From NCBI GenBank assembly GCA_002395605.1, contig DGXO01000001.1, forward strand, positions 2,572-14,202: DNA of 11,631 nt, written 5' to 3'. The notes below the pieces were generated by a model. It saw nothing but the letters and a program-made list of their open reading frames with translations. It had not been told where the DNA came from and ran no database searches. This DNA is from Bacteroidales bacterium UBA4230. GTDB taxonomy: Bacteria; Bacteroidota; Bacteroidia; Bacteroidales; UBA932. The translations under genes were made by a program, and so were the position numbers. Positions 8,132 through 11,631 of this stretch are shown one piece after another (within the stretch, counting starts at the first letter, position 1; the number at the start of each line of letters is the position of its first letter).

Positions 8132-8151
8132 AAACTTGTTTAATGGTCATA
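8114..8151. repeat. Perfect 19-bp tandem duplication across a start codon
   Basis: AACTTGTTTAATGGTCATA occurs at 8114-8132 and again, with no gap and no mismatch, at 8133-8151. Bases flanking the pair do not continue the match, so the unit is exactly 19 bp. Each copy, read on the minus strand, contains ATG ACC ATT AAA CAA GTT, the first six codons of the 819-residue lipoprotein gene. Because 19 is not a multiple of three, the two start codons are in different frames. Confidence 0.97.
8121..8150 (-). CDS. Possible nine-codon upstream ORF overlapping the lipoprotein start
   Basis: The ATG of the outer duplicate copy (8150-8148) opens MTIKQVYDH and stops at TAA (8123-8121), which lies inside the second copy, eight bases past the end of the start codon of the main gene at 8131. 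The main start is therefore inside this short ORF in another frame. Distance from the -7 promoter element to this ATG is 22 bases, close to the 25 and 26 bases seen for the two plus-strand lipoprotein genes here. Whether it is translated is not known; it could equally be a by-product of the duplication. Confidence 0.45.
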   Translation of the reverse strand: MTIKQVYDH

Positions 8152-8172
8152 GTTTAGTTACTAATGTATTCG

Positions 8173-8202
8173 CAAAGTTAACTTTTTCTCTGCATTTTCA
8201 AA
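8173..8202 (-). promoter_or_regulatory. Predicted Bacteroidota-type promoter of the three-gene operon
   Basis: On the minus strand there is TTTG (8202-8199), 18 bases, then TAACTTTG (8180-8173), matching the -33 (TTTG) and -7 (TAnnTTTG) consensus of the primary sigma factor in Bacteroidota. The spacer is slightly short of the usual 19-21. Transcription would begin near 8166, giving a leader of about 16 bases to the upstream ATG or 35 to the real one. Confidence 0.6.
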
Positions 8203-8220
8203 AAAAAGAGGCTATATTTG
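8189..8220 (+). promoter_or_regulatory. Predicted Bacteroidota-type promoter of the subtilase gene
   Basis: TCTG (8189-8192) resembles the -33 element TTTG; after a 20-base spacer TATATTTG (8213-8220) is a perfect -7 element. The start codon follows 25 bases later. The spacer contains an eight-base A tract (8200-8207). Bases 8189-8202 are shared with the promoter reading the other way. Confidence 0.65.
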
Positions 8221-8245
8221 CTCACCAAAATAACCACATTTCAGC

Positions 8246-10552
8246 ATGAAAAACCACATACTTCGTTCGCTCACAATTCTCCCCATTATTGGCATTGTAG
8301 CAGGATGTAACACGCAAGAGCCTGTAATAGAGACAGTTGAGGCTCCAGTGGAGAAGTCCGCGGACGCATACTATATTCCCGGGAGGGTGTCAGTGCAGTT
8401 CGACGACGAAACTACGCTTAGGATTGAAGAGGCGCTGGAAAGCGGACTACCCACAAAAGCCATAACTAAAGCAATAGACACAGACAACAATATCCTTGAA
8501 GAACTGGGCATAACCTCCCTAAGACGCGTATTTCCGTACGCAGGTGAGTGGGAGCCCCGTACCCGCAAGGAGGGCCTTCACCGCTTTTATTATGTAGAGT
8601 TCGATAAAGATGTTCCTGCTACAAAGGCAGCCACGGACCTCAAGAGCATGCCCGGCGTAATCTCCGTCACCAAGCAGCTTCCGGTGCGCTCACGCGCCTT
8701 CAACGACCCTTATTTCAACAGTCAGTGGCATTTTTACAATACCCGTTACAAGGATGCCGATATCAACGTGCAGCCCGTCTGGGACAATTTCACGGTCGGT
8801 AGCCGCGATGTCATTGTGTCAGTTGTAGACGAAGGCGTGAACATGTACCACGAGGACCTTGAGGGTAATGTGATTCCCGGATACGACGACGGAACGGGCA
8901 GCTACAACTTCAACAACGACACTCCCACCGTAGTGCCCACGCAGGGCCACGGAACGCATGTGGCCGGCGTAATTGCTGCCACCAGTAACAACGGAATCGG
9001 TGTCTCCGGAATCGCCGGCGGAGACACGGAGAAGGGGATAGGCGGCGTTCGCATCCTCTCCTGCCAGATCTTCGACCTCTTCGGTGCTCCAGCGGATATC
9101 TATCAAGCCATTAAGCACGGTGCAGACCACGGTGCGGTTATCCTCCAGTGCAGCTGGGGCTTCTCCCCGGACATGGACGGAGACGGTTTCACTTCGGATG
9201 AAGAGATTGCCCTCTACACTTCGTATACCATAGACGACCTCCCGGAGTACAAGGCTGTGCTTGACTACTTTATAAAGTATGCCGGCTGTGACAACGACGG
9301 CAATCAGTTGCCGGATTCTCCCATGAAGGGCGGCGTTGCCATCTTCGCTTCCGGCAACGACAACTTCAACTACGACCCTCTGGTGTCCTACGAGCCCATC
9401 ATTGCGGTTGGTGCATTCGGCGCCACCGGTAACAAGGCTTCTTACTCCAATTACGGAGATTGGGTGGATATCGCCGCCCCCGGCGGAGACGGCAAGCAGG
9501 GCATCTACAGCACGCTTGTCGGAAACAGCAGCTACGGCGGCGCAGACTGGCAGGGCACGTCCATGGCTTGCCCGCACGTTTCCGGCGTTGCAGCGCTTTT
9601 GGTATCTTATTTCGGTGGCCCCGGTTTCACGGCCGAAGAATGCCGCGCCAGAATCCTCAGGGGAGCAAAGGCCAATTTCTTTGACGGTTCCCGTTATATA
9701 GGGAAGAAGCTGGATGCTTACGGGGCTTTCACCGTAGACCTTGATGCCGATGTCCTGCCTCCTACAATAGCTTGGAGCGGCACGCTGCCTGCTGCCATCG
9801 GGTGGCAGGAGACCGCGGAACTTCCGTTCACTTACTCGGATCCTTCGGGGCAGCGGGTTTTCCTGTCGCTTTCCCCGGAGGTCCCCGGAATCGAGCTTCA
9901 GGACAGTAAGGTTGTGGTCAATGCTGCCGAGTGCGGGATTGGGCACTACAAGATTGTTGTAACCGCAACCAATGAGGACAGGCAGTCCTCAGAAATAGTA
10001 ACTCTCTTAGAGGTCCTTCCCAACCGTGCTCCTGACTTTGTCGGGGAGCTTCCTACAGGTATTCTGGTAGATACCGGAGACTCTCAGTCCATAGATGTGT
10101 CATCCTGGTTCTCGGACCCTGATGGAACTCCGCTCACTTATTATGCCCAGATTGCTTCCCCGGACCTTGCTACCGTGCAAATCTCTGAGGAGGGGATACT
10201 CACCGTTTCCGGCGTTCAGGCTGGCATTACGGAGGTTGAGGTTATGGTGTCGGACGGCGATTTAACAAAGAGTGTGTCTCTGAAGGTTACCGTTTCCCGT
10301 CCGGGCAAAACTGTGTTCCTGTTCCCTGAGGTTGCTACCACCGGAATAGACTTGGCTTATGTTTCCGCCGCTCCCGTAAAGTGCAGCGTATCTGTGCTTT
10401 CCGCTACCGGTACGCTCCTATACTCTTACCAGGGTGAGATGGATGCTTTCCATACCGTGCACGTGTCTTTGGCTGGCTATGCTCCCGGCATCTATACCGT
10501 GAGGATTGAGGCCGAAAATGGCACCGAGGTCCTTTCCTTTGCCAAGGTGTAA
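8246..10552 (+). CDS. Subtilisin-like (S8) serine protease, lipoprotein with T9SS type A-like C-terminal domain
   Basis: The signal peptide ends VAGC (Cys21), so the protein is probably lipid-anchored. A propeptide-like region (about 42-150) precedes NDPYFNSQWHF, the usual entry to the catalytic domain in this class. The triad is complete: Asp195 in VSVVDEGVN, His235 in GHGTHVAG, Ser439 in GTSMACPH; oxyanion-hole Asn371 is in ASGND. An insert at about 305-362, between the strand ending QCSWGF and the Asn371 block, carries the EF-hand-like loop DMDGDGFTSDEE (309-320) and a second Asp-rich stretch (349-357). After the protease come beta domains (about 505-590; cadherin/Ig-like 594-685) and an 80-residue tail (689-768) with G..LYSY and APGIYTVRI, like the type IX secretion sorting domain, though FPEV replaces the usual YPNP. 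Length 768 fits multidomain S8 enzymes. It is divergent from the lipoprotein operon. Substrate is unknown. Confidence 0.93.
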   Translation: MKNHILRSLTILPIIGIVAGCNTQEPVIETVEAPVEKSADAYYIPGRVSVQFDDETTLRIEEALESGLPTKAITKAIDTDNNILEELGITSLRRVFPYAGEWEPRTRKEGLHRFYYVEFDKDVPATKAATDLKSMPGVISVTKQLPVRSRAFNDPYFNSQWHFYNTRYKDADINVQPVWDNFTVGSRDVIVSVVDEGVNMYHEDLEGNVIPGYDDGTGSYNFNNDTPTVVPTQGHGTHVAGVIAATSNNGIGVSGIAGGDTEKGIGGVRILSCQIFDLFGAPADIYQAIKHGADHGAVILQCSWGFSPDMDGDGFTSDEEIALYTSYTIDDLPEYKAVLDYFIKYAGCDNDGNQLPDSPMKGGVAIFASGNDNFNYDPLVSYEPIIAVGAFGATGNKASYSNYGDWVDIAAPGGDGKQGIYSTLVGNSSYGGADWQGTSMACPHVSGVAALLVSYFGGPGFTAEECRARILRGAKANFFDGSRYIGKKLDAYGAFTVDLDADVLPPTIAWSGTLPAAIGWQETAELPFTYSDPSGQRVFLSLSPEVPGIELQDSKVVVNAAECGIGHYKIVVTATNEDRQSSEIVTLLEVLPNRAPDFVGELPTGILVDTGDSQSIDVSSWFSDPDGTPLTYYAQIASPDLATVQISEEGILTVSGVQAGITEVEVMVSDGDLTKSVSLKVTVSRPGKTVFLFPEVATTGIDLAYVSAAPVKCSVSVLSATGTLLYSYQGEMDAFHTVHVSLAGYAPGIYTVRIEAENGTEVLSFAKV

Positions 10553-10733
10553 TGTCCGCTGAAACACACGCATGGCGTAATGCCGACGCGGTGGCGCTTA
10601 ACCCTCTGATACACAATCACTTACGGGATTCTTTGGGATTACTTCTTTTCCCATTGAATCCCGCAAACGCTTGTCTATCAGCTACTTGACCTGCACCGTC
10701 TTTTAAGCCATAACAGTGGGTTACTGATAAAAA
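10553..10733. other. Intergenic gap between the subtilase gene and the gre-type gene
   Basis: These 181 bases hold no credible gene. The only structure seen is an inverted repeat, GGGATTC (10625-10631) with GAATCCC (10656-10662), extended inside by TGGG (10634-10637) with CCCA (10650-10653) after a 2x2 internal loop. It lacks a T tract on either side, so I do not call it a terminator. No clear terminator sits close behind the subtilase stop. Confidence 0.6.
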
Positions 10734-10765
10734 AAAGCATCACCTTCAATCCAGGGTGATGCTTT
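10729..10765 (-). terminator. Intrinsic terminator of the gre-type gene, stop codon in its loop
   Basis: Arms AAAGCATCACC (10734-10744) and GGTGATGCTTT (10755-10765) pair perfectly over 11 bp with a 10-base loop. Read on the minus strand, the hairpin is followed by a T tract (from the A run at 10729-10736, part of which is in the stem). The stop codon TGA (10748-10746) is in the loop and the upstream arm encodes the last residues of the protein. On the plus strand the hairpin is followed by the weaker TTTCTATTCTT, so it might also stop transcripts from the subtilase gene. Confidence 0.85.
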
Positions 10766-11213
10766 CTATTCTTAGCCGAATGGTTCCGGAAGGAACCTTA
10801 GCCTCTGCTATTTCGCCTGCCTTCTTGCCCATGAGGGCAGCGCCGATAGGGGATTTAAGGGAAATCTTTCCTGCTTCAAGGTCCATCTCGTGGGGGCTAA
10901 CTATCTGGAAACACATCCGCGTGTTGCTCTGGAGGTTGGTGAATTCTACGCGGCTGAGAAGGGATACCCTGTCCTTAGGAAGGACTTCCGGATCGATTAC
11001 GCGGGAGTGCTCCAGGATCTTCTGGAGGAAACGGATGCGGCTGATGGTCTTTCCCTGGATGCGCCGTGCTTCACGGTACCCCGCATTGTCACTGCGGTCG
11101 CCTTGGGCACTGGCTTCTGCAAGGTCTTCCTGCACGGTGGGGTAGACCTCGTTGATTAGGTGGTTCAGTTCTGCCGATATTTCGTCGTATCGTTGTTTTG
11201 ACAGGTATTCCAT
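10746..11213 (-). CDS. GreA/GreB-type transcript cleavage factor
   Basis: Starting at the ATG at 11213 the protein has 155 residues, close to the 158 of E. coli GreA and GreB. The in-frame extension upstream to 11348 is rejected because its sequence is not Gre-like and the -7 element lies inside it. The N-terminal coiled coil (about 5-72) has the tip motif GDRSDNAGY (38-46), matching the GD..[ED]NA.Y loop that enters the RNA polymerase secondary channel and places acidic residues near the catalytic Mg2+. The C-terminal globular domain carries SPIGAALMGKKAGEIAE and ends VPSGTIRLRIESITLD, as in the family. The protein rescues backtracked polymerase by stimulating cleavage of the nascent RNA. 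The GDRS tip is more GreB-like, but I cannot assign GreA or GreB firmly. It appears to be a single-gene transcript. Confidence 0.9.
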   Translation of the reverse strand: MEYLSKQRYDEISAELNHLINEVYPTVQEDLAEASAQGDRSDNAGYREARRIQGKTISRIRFLQKILEHSRVIDPEVLPKDRVSLLSRVEFTNLQSNTRMCFQIVSPHEMDLEAGKISLKSPIGAALMGKKAGEIAEAKVPSGTIRLRIESITLD

Positions 11214-11217
11214 AAGG

Positions 11218-11225
11218 CAAAGGTA
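11218..11225 (-). promoter_or_regulatory. Predicted -7 promoter element of the gre-type gene
   Basis: On the minus strand TACCTTTG is a perfect TAnnTTTG element and ends only four bases before the ATG at 11213. No TTTG-like -33 element is seen at the expected distance. If it is used, transcription would start at or next to the start codon, giving a leaderless or nearly leaderless mRNA. Confidence 0.5.
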
Positions 11226-11477
11226 CGCAATTTTTTGGTTAGTTGGTGCTGTGGACGAGGTCGGTTTTTTGTGACCAACCTCGCCCGTCATACACGCATC
11301 CAGATATCTTGTAGGGCGTTTTCCCTGGCCGAGGCTGGTCGCATACATTCCAATGCCGAAGCAGCCCTAGCTGGGCGCTGGAGGAGTACGATGCCTTATT
11401 ATGGGTGTGTGCGGCCAATGTCCCAATGCCTTACCGCGTGTTCCGCAAAAAAAGTGACTGAATTTCACATTATTTTG
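11226..11477. other. Intergenic region between divergent gre-type and lipoprotein genes
   Basis: I see no credible gene here; the short open frames lack any recognisable protein character. One imperfect hairpin is present: CGAGGT (11256-11261) with ACCTCG (11278-11283), continued after one mismatch by GGT with ACC (11263-11265 / 11274-11276). CCAATGCC occurs twice (11350-11357 and 11423-11430). The GC-rich middle followed by an AT-rich end from about 11446 fits an untranslated upstream region. Confidence 0.5.
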
Positions 11478-11485
11478 TATATTTG
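11478..11485 (+). promoter_or_regulatory. Predicted -7 promoter element of the terminal lipoprotein gene
   Basis: TATATTTG is a perfect TAnnTTTG element, identical to that before the subtilase gene, and lies 26 bases before the ATG at 11512. No convincing -33 TTTG is seen. The leader would be about 20 bases and has no Shine-Dalgarno site near the ATG. Confidence 0.6.
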
Positions 11486-11511
11486 TAAGTTTTGAGGCAA
11501 ATTGTTTACTT

Positions 11512-11631
11512 ATGAAGAAATTCAAGTTTCTCGCAATGCTTGTTGCCATTGCGCTTTTGCTGGTAGTGACCGGCTGTAAGAAAGAGTCTTCCATCAATGT
11601 CCAGGAGCTGGAGCAGAGCCTTGTAGGCGTA
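11512..11631 (+). CDS. N-terminus of a lipoprotein of unknown function (3' end outside the window)
   Basis: Forty codons are visible before the right edge. They begin MKKFKFLAMLVAI, a basic start followed by a hydrophobic core, and reach the lipobox VTGC with Cys22, followed by KKESS, typical of an exported Bacteroidota lipoprotein. The mature part then starts INVQELEQSLVGV. Too little is present to name a family. A good -7 promoter element 26 bases upstream supports this start and suggests it opens its own transcript. Confidence 0.8.
   Translation, partial: MKKFKFLAMLVAIALLLVVTGCKKESSINVQELEQSLVGV

Noticed and set aside
8114..8151. Mobile element target-site duplication or attachment site
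   Set aside because: The two copies are directly adjacent with nothing between them and no integrase or transposase nearby, so slippage or local duplication explains them better.
8819..9946. 375-codon open frame on the minus strand, opposite the subtilase
   Set aside because: It is again codon-aligned antisense, kept open by the same codon avoidance. The subtilase has a complete catalytic triad and is clearly the real gene.
11256..11283. Terminator or small RNA in the gap before the last lipoprotein gene
   Set aside because: The hairpin has a mismatch and is not followed by a T tract on either strand, and no promoter element leads into it.
11214..11348. N-terminal extension of the gre-type protein to an ATG at 11348
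   Set aside because: The 45 extra residues are not Gre-like, the start at 11213 gives the normal family length, and a -7 promoter element lies inside the extension.

Overview
The window is ordinary chromosomal DNA of a member of the Bacteroidota, most likely order Bacteroidales. Evidence: three perfect TAnnTTTG -7 promoter elements just upstream of start codons, A-rich leaders without strong Shine-Dalgarno sites, BACON-type and DUF4988-like modules in surface lipoproteins, a PorV/PorQ-family barrel, and a T9SS-like C-terminal domain on a protease. The moderately high GC content is compatible with Alistipes-like or uncultured gut Bacteroidales lineages, but I cannot fix a genus. No phage, insertion sequence, CRISPR or RNA gene was found.

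Layout. Positions 1-1180 (+) hold the end of a two-gene operon: a periplasmic LolA-like protein (5' end outside the window) and the manganese efflux pump MntP, overlapping by 4 bases. Positions 8131-1177 (-) hold a three-gene operon: an 819-residue lipoprotein with a BACON-like domain and about five Fn3-like repeats, a 1190-residue lipoprotein with coiled coil, collagen-like triplets, a BACON-like domain and two EF-hand/leucine-rich-repeat modules, and a PorV/PorQ-like outer-membrane barrel whose start overlaps the previous stop. The operon ends tail to tail with mntP, sharing the palindrome CTAG. Its probable terminator lies antisense inside mntP.

Positions 8246-10552 (+) encode a lipoprotein subtilisin-like (S8) protease with a complete Asp/His/Ser triad, an EF-hand-like insert and a T9SS type A-like tail. 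It is divergent from the three-gene operon, and the two promoters overlap in a 114-base gap. Positions 11213-10746 (-) encode a GreA/GreB-type transcript cleavage factor with a terminator wrapped around its stop codon. At 11512 a further lipoprotein gene begins and runs off the window.

How they may work together (inference): the divergent pair looks like one cell-surface module made of two large multidomain lipoproteins, a barrel that may help export or anchor them, and a calcium-dependent surface protease. The most unusual local feature is a perfect 19-bp tandem duplication spanning the start codon of the first operon gene. It creates an out-of-frame upstream start and a nine-codon ORF overlapping the real start, sitting at the normal promoter distance.
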